Assembly: GCA_016870155.1 (NCBI GenBank)
Contig: VGCE01000004.1
Coordinates: 1 to 64,000 of the forward strand
Length of the DNA: 64,000 nucleotides
Reading direction: 5' to 3'
Source: Actinomycetota bacterium
Lineage (GTDB): Bacteria > Actinomycetota > Thermoleophilia > Miltoncostaeales > Miltoncostaeaceae
The notes under the pieces: model-generated
The model's database searches: none
What the model was told of the DNA's origin: nothing
The model's input: the letters and a program-made list of their open reading frames with translations, nothing else
Position numbers and translations under genes: made by a program
Part shown: positions 36,525-47,941 of the stretch, one piece after another
Layout of the letters: each line of letters opens with the position of its first letter
Position numbering within the stretch: the stretch's first letter is position 1

Positions 36525-37919
36525 CTACCCGCGCGTGAAGCGGGCGACGGCCTCGATGTGGGGCGTCTGCGGGAACATGTCCACCGGCTGCACCCACTCC
36601 AGCCGGTAGCCGCCGTCCACCAACCGCTTGGCGTTGTCGGCGAAGGTGGCGGGCTGGCACGACACGTACACCAAGGTCTTGGGCGCCAGCTCCACGATTC
36701 GCCGGCAGGCACCGCCCGAGAGACCCGCGCGCGGAGGATCGACGATCGCCACGTCGGGCTCGGGCAGGTGACCGCGGTGCTCGCGCAGCACCACGCGCAC
36801 GTCGCCGGCCATGGCCGTGTGGTTGGCGATGCCGTTGCGCTCGGCGTTGCCGCGGGCATCCTCCACGGCCTCGGGCATGAGCTCGATGGCCACTACGTGC
36901 CTGCTCAGCGCGCCCAGGGCCACGCCGATGCTGCCCACGCCGGCGAACAGGTCGTACAGCACCTCGCCGCCCGTGAGCCCTGCGGCCTCGGCCGCGCGAC
37001 GGTAGAGGTGACCGGTCATGCGCGAGTTGGTCTGGAAGAACGACCCGGCTGAGAGGCGCAGGGTCACCGGCCGACCCGGGTCCACCTCCACGGCCTCCTC
37101 GAACCAGTCCTGCCCCCACACGGTGCGACTGGGAAGCCCGCCGGTTACCTCGGACATCCCGTCGTTTACCGCATGCACGATGCCCACGAGCCCGGGCACC
37201 TGCGCCGGCAGGCGGTCGGCCAGCCGGTCCACGGCTTCATCGGGACCCGGCGCGGTGACCACCGTCACCAGCACCTGACCCGTGAGCACCCCTTCACGCA
37301 CCACCACGTGGCGCAGCACCCCCAACTGCGCGCGCTGGTCATACGGCGCAAGGCCCTCGTCCACCGCCCAGGCACGCACGGCCTCACGGGCCACATTGCC
37401 GGTGGACGTGGCCAGCAGGCAGGCGTCGATGTCCACCACCTCGTCCCACCGGCCACGGCGGTGGAACCCCAGGCGCATCTCGCCATCCGGCCCCGGCGAG
37501 GCGGAGTACTCCATCTTGTTGCGATAGCCGAAGTGATCGATTGCCGGGTCGGCCTCGCGCACGTCAACGCCTTCCAGCCCGCCGATGCGCGCCAGGTGCT
37601 CGGCCACCTGCCGCCGCTTGGCGTCGAGCACCACGTCGTAGTCCACCTGCTGCAGCCGGCACCCGCCGCACTCGGGCACGAAGGCGCAGGGCGGGGCGAT
37701 GCGCCCCGGCCCCGGCTCGAGCACCTCCACCAGTTCGGCCTCGCCGAAGCGCCTGCGCACCCTTCGAAGCCGCACCCGCGCGCGGTCGCCCGGGGCGGTA
37801 TCGGGCGTGAACACCACGAACCCATCGGCACGCGACACGCCCCGGCCGCCGAAGGCCAGGTCGTCAACGGTCACGTCGATCTCATCGCCGCGCTTGGGTC
37901 GCTGCACAGCGCGCGACAC
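36525..37919 (-). CDS. RNA 5-methyluridine methyltransferase (RumA/TrmA family)
   Basis: 464 residues from a GTG that overlaps the nitrilase stop (TAGTG); a second GTG 12 bases in is possible. N-terminal TRAM domain (VDDLAFGGRGVSR), then the [4Fe-4S] Cys set CAFVPECGGC plus DIDACLL, then a Rossmann methyltransferase domain: FFQTNSRM, LYDLFAGVGSIGVAL (SAM), DPPRAGLSGG and the catalytic nucleophile in YVSCQPATFADN. It forms m5U in rRNA or tRNA; which site cannot be told from sequence. Confidence 0.93.
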   Translation of the reverse strand: MSRAVQRPKRGDEIDVTVDDLAFGGRGVSRADGFVVFTPDTAPGDRARVRLRRVRRRFGEAELVEVLEPGPGRIAPPCAFVPECGGCRLQQVDYDVVLDAKRRQVAEHLARIGGLEGVDVREADPAIDHFGYRNKMEYSASPGPDGEMRLGFHRRGRWDEVVDIDACLLATSTGNVAREAVRAWAVDEGLAPYDQRAQLGVLRHVVVREGVLTGQVLVTVVTAPGPDEAVDRLADRLPAQVPGLVGIVHAVNDGMSEVTGGLPSRTVWGQDWFEEAVEVDPGRPVTLRLSAGSFFQTNSRMTGHLYRRAAEAAGLTGGEVLYDLFAGVGSIGVALGALSRHVVAIELMPEAVEDARGNAERNGIANHTAMAGDVRVVLREHRGHLPEPDVAIVDPPRAGLSGGACRRIVELAPKTLVYVSCQPATFADNAKRLVDGGYRLEWVQPVDMFPQTPHIEAVARFTRG

Positions 37920-38731
37920 TAGGGCAGGCGCCGGTGCGAGAGCACGGGGAGTGCGCGGCGAAGCCGCGCCTGCTCGGCCAGGTCGAGATCGGCGCAGGCG
38001 ATGCCCTCGCCATCCGGCACCTCGGCCAGCACCGTGCCCCAGGGATCCACGACCATCGAGTGCCCCCACGCGCCCTCGCCGGTGGCGTGCTCGCCGCACT
38101 GCCCCGCGGCGAGCACGAAGCACTGGTCCTCGATCGCCCGTGCGCGCAACAGCACCTGCCAGTGGGCCTCGCCGGTGGGCACGGTGAAGTTGGCGGGCAC
38201 CGCCAGGGCGGTGGCGCCGGAGGCCGTGAGCGACCGGTACAGCTCGGGGAAGCGCAGGTCGTAGCACACGCTGAGGCCGAGCCGGATCCCCGCCGCATCG
38301 CCCAGCGCCAGCGACTCGCCGGGCTCCACGGCATCCGACTCCCGGTACTCATGGCCGTCCACGATCACGTCGAACAGGTGCACCTTGCGGTAGATGGCCA
38401 TGTCGCGGCCATCGGGCGCGATGAGCACGCTGGTGTTGAACGCACGGGATCCATCGCCGATGGCCTCGAGCACGCTGCCCGCCAGCACCAATACCCCGAG
38501 CTCGCGCGCCCACGCCCGGGCGGCCGACAGCGACGGCCCGTCGAGCGCCTCGGCGCCCTCCGCCGTGCGCGACGCCGGTCCCCACCAGTTCCACTTCTCG
38601 GGCAGCACCACCAGCTGCGCGCCCGACACCACGGCGGCCTGCACCAGCTCGCCGGCCCGGACGATGTTGCGCGGGGTGTCCTCATCGGCCAGCAGTTGAA
38701 CCACGGCCGCGCGCACGGTGTCAGGTGGCAC
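37919..38731 (-). CDS. Carbon-nitrogen hydrolase (nitrilase/omega-amidase family)
   Basis: 270 residues, the normal length. The Glu-Lys-Cys triad is complete: Glu in VVLPEKW (about residue 45), Lys in YRKVHLFD (about 115), Cys in SVCYDLRFPELY (about 154). The last motif resembles Nit1/omega-amidase enzymes that repair or degrade dicarboxylic monoamides (e.g. deaminated glutathione). It is translationally coupled with the RNA methyltransferase gene, but no functional link is evident. Confidence 0.92.
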   Translation of the reverse strand: MPPDTVRAAVVQLLADEDTPRNIVRAGELVQAAVVSGAQLVVLPEKWNWWGPASRTAEGAEALDGPSLSAARAWARELGVLVLAGSVLEAIGDGSRAFNTSVLIAPDGRDMAIYRKVHLFDVIVDGHEYRESDAVEPGESLALGDAAGIRLGLSVCYDLRFPELYRSLTASGATALAVPANFTVPTGEAHWQVLLRARAIEDQCFVLAAGQCGEHATGEGAWGHSMVVDPWGTVLAEVPDGEGIACADLDLAEQARLRRALPVLSHRRLP

Positions 38732-38784
38732 CGGCCACCCCCCGCGCTACCATTGAGCGCGTCGCCACGCGAACCGGAGGACCC

Positions 38785-39021
38785 ATGGCAGACGTCGCAA
38801 CCCTTACCCGTATCGAGGACGTCCTGGAGCGCATCCGCCCCGCTCTGCACGCGGACGGCGGAGACGTGGAGCTCGTGGACTTCGACGACGAGGGCTTCGT
38901 CCACCTGCACATGCTCGGCGCCTGCGGCGGCTGCCCCATGAGCACGGCCACCCTCACCCTGGGAATCGAGGCGGAGCTGCGCCGCGAGGTGCCCGAGGTC
39001 GAGGGCGTCGTCACCGTCTGA
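38785..39021 (+). CDS. NifU C-terminal domain protein (Nfu-type Fe-S carrier)
   Basis: 78 residues from the ATG at 38785, preceded by GGAGG; earlier in-frame starts have no ribosome binding site. The Nfu domain is complete, with RIRPALHADGGDVELVD and the cluster-binding GACGGCPMSTATL (CxxC). It assembles or transfers [4Fe-4S] clusters as a dimer. It diverges from the nitrilase gene across 53 bases. It could serve the window's putative Fe-S enzymes, such as the RNA methyltransferase, but is a general housekeeping factor. Confidence 0.95.
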   Translation: MADVATLTRIEDVLERIRPALHADGGDVELVDFDDEGFVHLHMLGACGGCPMSTATLTLGIEAELRREVPEVEGVVTV

Positions 39022-39030
39022 CCTGACCGG

Positions 39031-39462
39031 CTAGGGCAGTAGCGAGGGGCCCACCGACCCCACGCCCCCATCCCGGTGCACCTGACGGGTGCAGAGGTCC
39101 TCGGCGAACGCCAGGCCGGCCGAGGTGGCGATGTCACGGGCCTCATCGCTCACGCATCCCGGCTGCAACCACAGCGACGCTGCCCCGATCGCCACGGCCT
39201 CGCGGGCGATCCCCGGCGCCGCCTCGGACTTCCTGAACACATCCACCATGTGGACGGGCTCATCGATCTCGGCGAGTGAGTTGACCACCGGAATGCCCAG
39301 CACGTCGCCGTCTCCGGGCCGCACGGGGATCACCTTGTAGCCCTGCTCCAGCAGGTACCGCATCACGCCATGTGACGGCTTCTCAGGGTCAGGCGAGGCA
39401 CCGATCATCGCGATTGTGCAGGTGGCGGCCAGGATCTCCGCAGGAGTGGAATCGGGCCCCAT
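39031..39462 (-). CDS. CoA-binding protein (YccU-like)
   Basis: 143 residues from the ATG at 39462 behind GAGGGGAG. Small Rossmann CoA-binding domain: CTIAMIGASPDPEKPSHGV (about residues 15-33), YKVIPVRPGDGDVLG, PVHMVDVFRKSEAA and SLWLQPGCVSDEA, all in the family order. The role is unknown, possibly sensing acyl-CoA. It lies just downstream of tRNA-Pro on the same strand. Confidence 0.92.
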   Translation of the reverse strand: MGPDSTPAEILAATCTIAMIGASPDPEKPSHGVMRYLLEQGYKVIPVRPGDGDVLGIPVVNSLAEIDEPVHMVDVFRKSEAAPGIAREAVAIGAASLWLQPGCVSDEARDIATSAGLAFAEDLCTRQVHRDGGVGSVGPSLLP

Positions 39463-39496
39463 CTCGTCTCCCCTCTCGACCGCGGAAATCGCTTCA

Positions 39497-39570
39497 TCGG
39501 GGTGCCCGGATTTGAACCGGGGACCTCTCCGTCCCGAACGGAGCGCGCTACCAAGCTGCGCCACACCCCG
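39497..39570 (-). tRNA. tRNA-Pro (anticodon CGG)
   Basis: On the minus strand the molecule starts CGGGGTGTGGCGCAGCTTGG. The acceptor stem CGGGGTG pairs with CACCCCG, the anticodon stem CTCCG/CGGAG encloses TTCGGGA (anticodon CGG) and the T-arm has GGTTCAAATCC. Length 74 with an A discriminator; CCA is not encoded. The immediate 5' leader CGCTTCAT is complementary to the 3' trailer ATGAAGCG (the first base of which is the discriminator), so the precursor can extend its acceptor stem. Confidence 0.97.
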
Positions 39571-39793
39571 CGATGAAGCGAGGGGCATCCTAGCCCATGG
39601 CCTCATCTTTTCAGCGCTCTTTGCGGCCCCGCGCCCTTGCCGCGTCCGTGCCCGGGCGTATCGTCCTGCCATGGACGCGCACGGAGCATCCGGACATTGA
39701 CCCTCCGGCCACACCGCGCGCGCTGACCTGCGACCCGCATGCCCTCCGGCTGCGGGTCGTCGTCGTTCTGGGACAAGACACGGGAGGCATGAG

Positions 39794-39991
39794 ATGGCAA
39801 ACCACCTGACCCCGGACGAGATGGCGAATGCCATCGGCATGCGCACCGATCGCCTGGTGCGCTACTGCTTGGAGCAGTCGATCCCCATCTACCACGGGCG
39901 GGTGGACAAGACGCTGGTGATCACCAGCCTCCTCGCGACGGGCCATCGGTTCCCCGATGACACCGACGCCGAGCAGATGCTGGCCGCCTGA
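39794..39991 (+). CDS. Small hypothetical protein, 65 residues
   Basis: The ATG has GGAGG six bases upstream, a strong ribosome binding site, which supports translation. The sequence (MANHLTPDEMANAIGMRTDRL, then IPIYHGRVDKTLVITSLLA) suggests a small winged or helical DNA-binding-like fold of the excisionase/MerR type, but this is weak. The 223 bases before it, up to tRNA-Pro, hold no supported gene. A hairpin follows its stop. Confidence 0.6.
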   Translation: MANHLTPDEMANAIGMRTDRLVRYCLEQSIPIYHGRVDKTLVITSLLATGHRFPDDTDAEQMLAA

Positions 39992-40000
39992 TGTCGTGAC

Positions 40001-40031
40001 GGCCCCGGCGGCCCCTGCGGGCGCCGGGGCC
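40001..40031 (+). terminator. Hairpin after the 65-residue gene
   Basis: Perfect 10-bp stem GGCCCCGGCG / CGCCGGGGCC with an 11-base loop, 10 bases past the stop and before the DD-peptidase start. No T-run. May terminate, or attenuate into the next gene. Confidence 0.5.
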
Positions 40032-40052
40032 GCCGCTAGCCTGCGGCATGTC

Positions 40053-44142
<4,090 letters not shown>

Positions 44143-44146
44143 CGGC

Positions 44147-44953
44147 TCAGGACACCCCTGCAACCGACTGCAGCAGCGCGTCGAGTTCCCAGCGGGCCAT
44201 GCGGTCCATGCCCTCGAGATCGGTGAGGTCGAAGTGCAGGGGCGTGACCGACAGGATGTTGTCATCAATGGCCGAGAGATCGGTGCCCGGCTGCATGTCG
44301 TGGCTCATGGGCTCGCCGTAGATGCGGAAGTGGCGCGAGGTGCCTTGCGAGGCCTCGAGCACCAGGGAGTCGCCGTACACCCGGCGCCCCAGGCGCGTGA
44401 CCCTTGCCCCGGCGAGAGTGGCCGGCAGCACTCCCGGGCCGTTGACGTTGAAGATCACATTCCGCGGGAACCGCTCCTCGCAGGCCAGCGGCACCAGCTT
44501 GGCGGCGAAGGCCGTGGCCGCCGAGAAGTCGTACTCGAGCCCGGGCCCGCTGCCGCCGCCGAGTGCGTCCTGGCTCACGGCGATGGCGGGAAGCCCCAGC
44601 ATGACCCCCTCCAGCGCCGCGGCCACGGTGCCCGAATAGGTGACATCGTCACCGAGGTTGAGCCCGAGGTTCGCACCGCTGAGCACCACGTCGGGCGGCT
44701 CACCGATGAGCCCGAGCGCTCCGAGCCGCACGCAGTCGACGGGTGTGCCGCTCACGGCAAGGGCGGGATACCCATCGGCCATCTCCACGTCGTCCACTAC
44801 CAGGGGATCGTGGATCGTGATGCCCCGGGCAATCGCACTGCGATTGGCATCGGGGGCGATGACGAACACCTCGCCCAGGTGATCCACGGCCTGCCTGAGG
44901 GCGAGGATGCCCGGCGCCTGCACGCCGTCGTCGTTGGTCACGAGGATCCTCAC
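44147..44953 (-). CDS. surE: 5'/3'-nucleotidase SurE
   Basis: 268 residues, usual length. Metal-binding motif TNDDGVQAPG at about residues 6-15, FVIAPDANRSAIARGIT, SGTPVDCVRLG and SGANLGLNLGDDV all match SurE. It dephosphorylates nucleoside monophosphates and has a role in stationary-phase survival. It is first in the minus-strand run surE-HAD-ligA. The 250 bases upstream, shared with the divergent toxin-antitoxin genes, contain a large hairpin. Confidence 0.95.
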   Translation of the reverse strand: MRILVTNDDGVQAPGILALRQAVDHLGEVFVIAPDANRSAIARGITIHDPLVVDDVEMADGYPALAVSGTPVDCVRLGALGLIGEPPDVVLSGANLGLNLGDDVTYSGTVAAALEGVMLGLPAIAVSQDALGGGSGPGLEYDFSAATAFAAKLVPLACEERFPRNVIFNVNGPGVLPATLAGARVTRLGRRVYGDSLVLEASQGTSRHFRIYGEPMSHDMQPGTDLSAIDDNILSVTPLHFDLTDLEGMDRMARWELDALLQSVAGVS

Positions 44954-45009
44954 CGGACTGCCATGGTAGCCCCCGTGCCGGAGGATTCCGCGGGGCCACG
45001 GACGGCGGA

Positions 45010-45112
45010 GGGCCGGGGTGTTCCCGTAGGGAAGACCACTGCCGCGATGTCATCCCGGGCAGAGCTCGGGTTGCCTGCGCTGCCGTGGCGACCACGGGAA
45101 CACCCCCGGCCC
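45010..45112. repeat. Long hairpin (18-bp inverted repeat, 66-base loop) upstream of surE
   Basis: Arm GGGCCGGGGTGTTCCCGT at 45010-45027 pairs with 45094-45112, leaving one bulged C. A second inverted pair, GCCACGG (44995-45001) and CCGTGGC (45083-45089), crosses it and could pair instead or form a pseudoknot. It fills most of the gap between surE and the toxin-antitoxin module and has no coding potential that I can support. Confidence 0.6.
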
Positions 45113-45173
45113 TTTGCCGCATCAGCGACGCGCGACAGAAGCGACAGCCTCTCGGCACTGTGCGCACAACTGC

Positions 45174-45190
45174 CGTACGTTTTCCGTACG
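45174..45190. promoter_or_regulatory. Paired CGTACG palindromes: probable antitoxin operator
   Basis: Two CGTACG palindromes start 11 bases apart, one helical turn, within 40 bases of the antitoxin start. Ribbon-helix-helix antitoxins usually bind such paired palindromes to repress their own operon. Confidence 0.55.
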
Positions 45191-45212
45191 AACGCTTTGA
45201 GGAGTGGAAACC

Positions 45213-45452
45213 GTGGCACCCAAGAAGACCGAGCGCATCGAGATCCGCGTGACGCCCGAGCAGCGGCAGGTGCTCGAGCAGGCTGCGTGGCTGGACGAGA
45301 GCACGCTGAGCGCGTTCATGCTGCGCGTGGTGATGGAGCGCGCGGAAGAGATGACCGATGCCTTCCGGGGCACCGTGGTGTCGCCCGAGACGTTCGATGA
45401 GTTGCTCGCGTGGCTCGATCAGCCGCCTGTGCTCGACGAGAAGCTCGTCTAG
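45213..45452 (+). CDS. Ribbon-helix-helix antitoxin (DUF1778/TacA-like), probably truncated
   Basis: 79 residues from the GTG at 45213, chosen for GAGGAG at proper spacing; another GTG lies 9 bases upstream. The RHH domain is RIEIRVTPEQRQVLEQAAW (about residues 8-26) with SAFMLRVVMERAEEM, and the tail EELLAWLDQ-like region (FDELLAWLDQPPVLDEKLV) is typical of DUF1778. The frame stays open past the TAG for 17 codons (GFRQLRKFHDDPGAFLK) and ends in a TGA overlapping the toxin GTG, so the original antitoxin probably included them. Confidence 0.8.
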   Translation: MAPKKTERIEIRVTPEQRQVLEQAAWLDESTLSAFMLRVVMERAEEMTDAFRGTVVSPETFDELLAWLDQPPVLDEKLV

Positions 45453-45502
45453 GGGTTCCGCCAGCTGCGGAAGTTCCATGACGATCCGGGCGCGTTCCTG
45501 AA

Positions 45503-46000
45503 GTGAGCGGGTTCGTGCCGGTGAACCGCGCGCTCGATCTCTCGCAACTCGACTGCGGTAACGCCTCGCTCGACCGCTGGCTCCGTACACGTGCGCTCCA
45601 GACCGAGACCATGCGAACCGTGCGCACATTCGTATGGGATGCCGACGGCGTGGTGGTGGCCTACTACGCCGTGGCCGCCCACTCACTGCCGCGCCACTCG
45701 CTTCCGCCGAAGCTTGCGCACGGGGCACCTTCCGTGATCCCGGCGTACCTCCTGGCGAAGCTGGCCCTCTCCCGACGCCTGCAGGGGCGCGGCCTTGGTG
45801 CATTGGTACTCGGGGAGGCTCTCAACCGCTGCCTGCACGCGGGCATCCATGCCGGGGCGCGGCTGGTGGTGGTGGACGCCATCGATCATGACGCAGTCCG
45901 GTTCTACGGGTCGCAGGGCTTCACCCGCACGCTCATCCCCGGCCGCATGGCGCGCAAGCTGAGCGATGTGGCCGAGGCCTACCTGGCGTCCGGCGGGTAG
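45503..46000 (+). CDS. GNAT acetyltransferase toxin (TacT/AtaT-like)
   Basis: 165 residues from a GTG. The N-terminal motif LSQLDCGNASLDRWLRTRA (about residues 13-31) and the acetyl-CoA site LSRRLQGRGLGALVLGEAL (about 89-107) are those of tRNA-acetylating GNAT toxins, and VVVDAIDHDAVRFYGSQGF near the end carries the catalytic-region Tyr. Such toxins acetylate aminoacyl-tRNA and stop translation. It pairs with the preceding RHH antitoxin. Its 3' end overlaps truA, convergent, by 22 bases. Confidence 0.88.
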   Translation: MSGFVPVNRALDLSQLDCGNASLDRWLRTRALQTETMRTVRTFVWDADGVVVAYYAVAAHSLPRHSLPPKLAHGAPSVIPAYLLAKLALSRRLQGRGLGALVLGEALNRCLHAGIHAGARLVVVDAIDHDAVRFYGSQGFTRTLIPGRMARKLSDVAEAYLASGG

Positions 46001-46758
46001 CGCACCGCCACGAGGGTCAGCGCATGAGCCGGGGCCGTGGGGCCTGCGGCCGACCGGGGCGCTCCGTCGAGCAGCGCGGTGAACCACGCGAGGTCGTGCT
46101 TTCCGCGGCTGACCTCCAGCATGGTGCCCACGATCACCCGCACCATGTGACGAAGGAAGGCATCGGCCTCGATGCGAAGGATCAGCTCATCGCCGGCCTC
46201 GCCGCCATCGCGCCACGCGCATGCGAGCACGGTGCGGTCGAAGAACACGTGCTGGGTGTCGGTGGGGGTGAAGGCGGTGAAGTCGTGCCGGCCCACCGTG
46301 GCGGCCGCGCAGGCGTCAAGCGCCGCGCGGTCGAGCGGCGGACCCGTGTGGCGCAGGGTGCGATCGCGGCGCAGGGGCGACGGCGGGCCAGTGAGGATGC
46401 GGTAGTCGTATGCGCGGCTGAGGGCATCGGCGCGCGCGTCGAAGCCGTCGGGCGCCTGCGACACCGCGCGCACCGCGACGCCGTCGGGCAGCAGTCCGTT
46501 GAGGGAGCGCATCAGCCGCTGGGCATCCGGCGGCACGCGCGACCGCGCCGTTCCGGCGGGCACCTCGAGGCTCACCACCTGGGCGGTGGCGTGCACGCCG
46601 GCATCGGTGCGGCCGGCCACGCGCACCTCGGGCCGTCGGCCCAGGACGACCTCGAGGGCGTCCCGCAGGATGCCCTCGATCGTCCTCTGGCCGGGCTGCT
46701 CGGCCCAGCCCGCGAAGCCCACGCCGTCGTACTCGATGCCGAGCCGCAGCGTTGGCAC
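45979..46758 (-). CDS. truA: tRNA pseudouridine synthase A (TruA)
   Basis: 259 residues from the GTG at 46758; the frame runs further upstream but TruA homology begins at PTLRLGIEYDGVGFAGW. Modifies U38-40 in the tRNA anticodon arm. The catalytic Asp is in VAGRTDAGVHATAQV (about residue 52), with DARADALSRAYDYRI and FLRHMVRVIVGTMLEV further on. It is the last gene of the ribosomal run. It lies 11 bases after the secreted-protein gene. Confidence 0.94.
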   Translation of the reverse strand: MPTLRLGIEYDGVGFAGWAEQPGQRTIEGILRDALEVVLGRRPEVRVAGRTDAGVHATAQVVSLEVPAGTARSRVPPDAQRLMRSLNGLLPDGVAVRAVSQAPDGFDARADALSRAYDYRILTGPPSPLRRDRTLRHTGPPLDRAALDACAAATVGRHDFTAFTPTDTQHVFFDRTVLACAWRDGGEAGDELILRIEADAFLRHMVRVIVGTMLEVSRGKHDLAWFTALLDGAPRSAAGPTAPAHALTLVAVRYPPDAR

Positions 46759-46769
46759 GCGCGATGGGC

Positions 46770-47504
46770 TTACTGGAAGGCGCCGGCCGGCGTCAGCCCG
46801 AACGAGCTGGCCCGGAAGCCGTAGACGCTGTAGAGGGCGGTGGCCGACTTCAGCACCTGCGCCGAGCCCCACTGGTTGGTCATGTTCAGCGTGGCGTACG
46901 CGCTGCCCGGCTTGGTCACCGTGCTCCAGCTCCAGCCGTTGGTGGCGCCAAGGCGGCGTTCGGTCACCTTCACGCCGTTGGTCTGCTGCAGGCTCACGTA
47001 CACGCTGGCCTGGTTGCTGGTCCTGCTGCGGCGCTGGGCCGTGATGACCAGGCGGTAGAGACCGTTGCTGGCCGACGCGATGGTGCCCTTGGTGCTGATG
47101 GGGGCGCACTGCGCGCCGCCCGGGAACAGGTCGTTCTCGACCGCCGGCGGGATGGACGCCACGTTGTCGCAGAAGTTCACGCCGCCGTCCACCACGGTCC
47201 AGCTCGATCCCGCGCCGGTGAGCACGGTCCACTGGGCGGGGACGACCCCGACGTTCTTCGACGTCGGCACGATCTGCGCGCGGGCGAAGGTCGGGTTGAC
47301 CGACGAGAGCGCGATGTTCTGCACGGTGTAGTCGGAGTAGGTGTAGCCCTGCGTCTGGGTGGTCCAGGCATTGACGGCGTTGACGATGCCGTTGATCTGG
47401 ACCTGGGTGGCGGCCATGACGGCCGCGGCCTGCGATGCGCCGACTGCGATGCCCCCGAGGGAGATCGCGGCGCCGGCGAGGAGGAGGGTGCGGAAGCGAT
47501 TCAC
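46770..47504 (-). CDS. Secreted protein of unknown function, inserted between rplQ and truA
   Basis: 244 residues from a GTG. A signal peptide (NRFRTLLLAGAAISLGGIAV, cleavage near SQAAA) exports it. The mature part opens with a helix (QVQINGIVNAVNAWTTQ), then WTVLTGAGSSWTVVDGGVNFCDN and a second Cys in FPGGAQCAP; the pair probably forms a disulfide. The C-terminal half is beta-rich (LYRLVITAQRRSR, SVYVSLQQTNGVK). No family recognised. The ribosome binding site AAAGG can pair with CCTTT just before the GTG (AAAGGATCCCTTT), which may lower translation. The gene is tightly packed on both sides. Confidence 0.82.
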   Translation of the reverse strand: MNRFRTLLLAGAAISLGGIAVGASQAAAVMAATQVQINGIVNAVNAWTTQTQGYTYSDYTVQNIALSSVNPTFARAQIVPTSKNVGVVPAQWTVLTGAGSSWTVVDGGVNFCDNVASIPPAVENDLFPGGAQCAPISTKGTIASASNGLYRLVITAQRRSRTSNQASVYVSLQQTNGVKVTERRLGATNGWSWSTVTKPGSAYATLNMTNQWGSAQVLKSATALYSVYGFRASSFGLTPAGAFQ

Positions 47505-47524
47505 AAAGGGATCCTTTACTGCCG

Positions 47525-47911
47525 CTAGGCGGTGGTGGGCGAGGTGGACGCGGGCACCTCGCGCGAGAGCTCGAGCAGCACCATGGGCGCGGCATCGCCC
47601 TGGCGGGGACCGAGCTTGGTCACACGCGTGTAGCCACCCGGGACGTCCTTGAACACCGGGGCGATATCATCGAACAGCCGGTAGGTGATCGGCTTGTTGC
47701 GCAGCAGGGCGATCGCCTGGCGACGGGCGTGCAGGGTGCCCTGCTTGCCGAGCGTGATCGCGCGCTCGGCCGTCCGGCGGGCCAGCCTGGCCTTGGCCTC
47801 GGTGGTCTGGATGCGCCCGTGCTCGAGCAGCGCCACGGCCATGTTGGCCGCCATCGACTTGCGATGTGCACTGTCACGATTGAGCTTGGGGCCGCGCCTG
47901 CGGTGTCGCAT
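47525..47911 (-). CDS. rplQ: 50S ribosomal protein L17
   Basis: 128 residues with the canonical MRHRRRGPKLNRDSAHRKSM start and TTEAKARLARRTAERAITL. A large-subunit protein near the tunnel exit. The C-terminal part (PMVLLELSREVPAS) is normal. It follows rpoA by 30 bases; the secreted-protein gene begins 20 bases after its stop. Confidence 0.98.
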   Translation of the reverse strand: MRHRRRGPKLNRDSAHRKSMAANMAVALLEHGRIQTTEAKARLARRTAERAITLGKQGTLHARRQAIALLRNKPITYRLFDDIAPVFKDVPGGYTRVTKLGPRQGDAAPMVLLELSREVPASTSPTTA

Positions 47912-47941
47912 TGGTATCTCCGGTTGGCGGTTCGGTCGCTA

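Noticed and set aside
44954-46000. Mobile island carrying the toxin-antitoxin pair
   Set aside because: There is no integrase, transposase, target duplication or clear change of base composition; only the hairpin upstream is suggestive.
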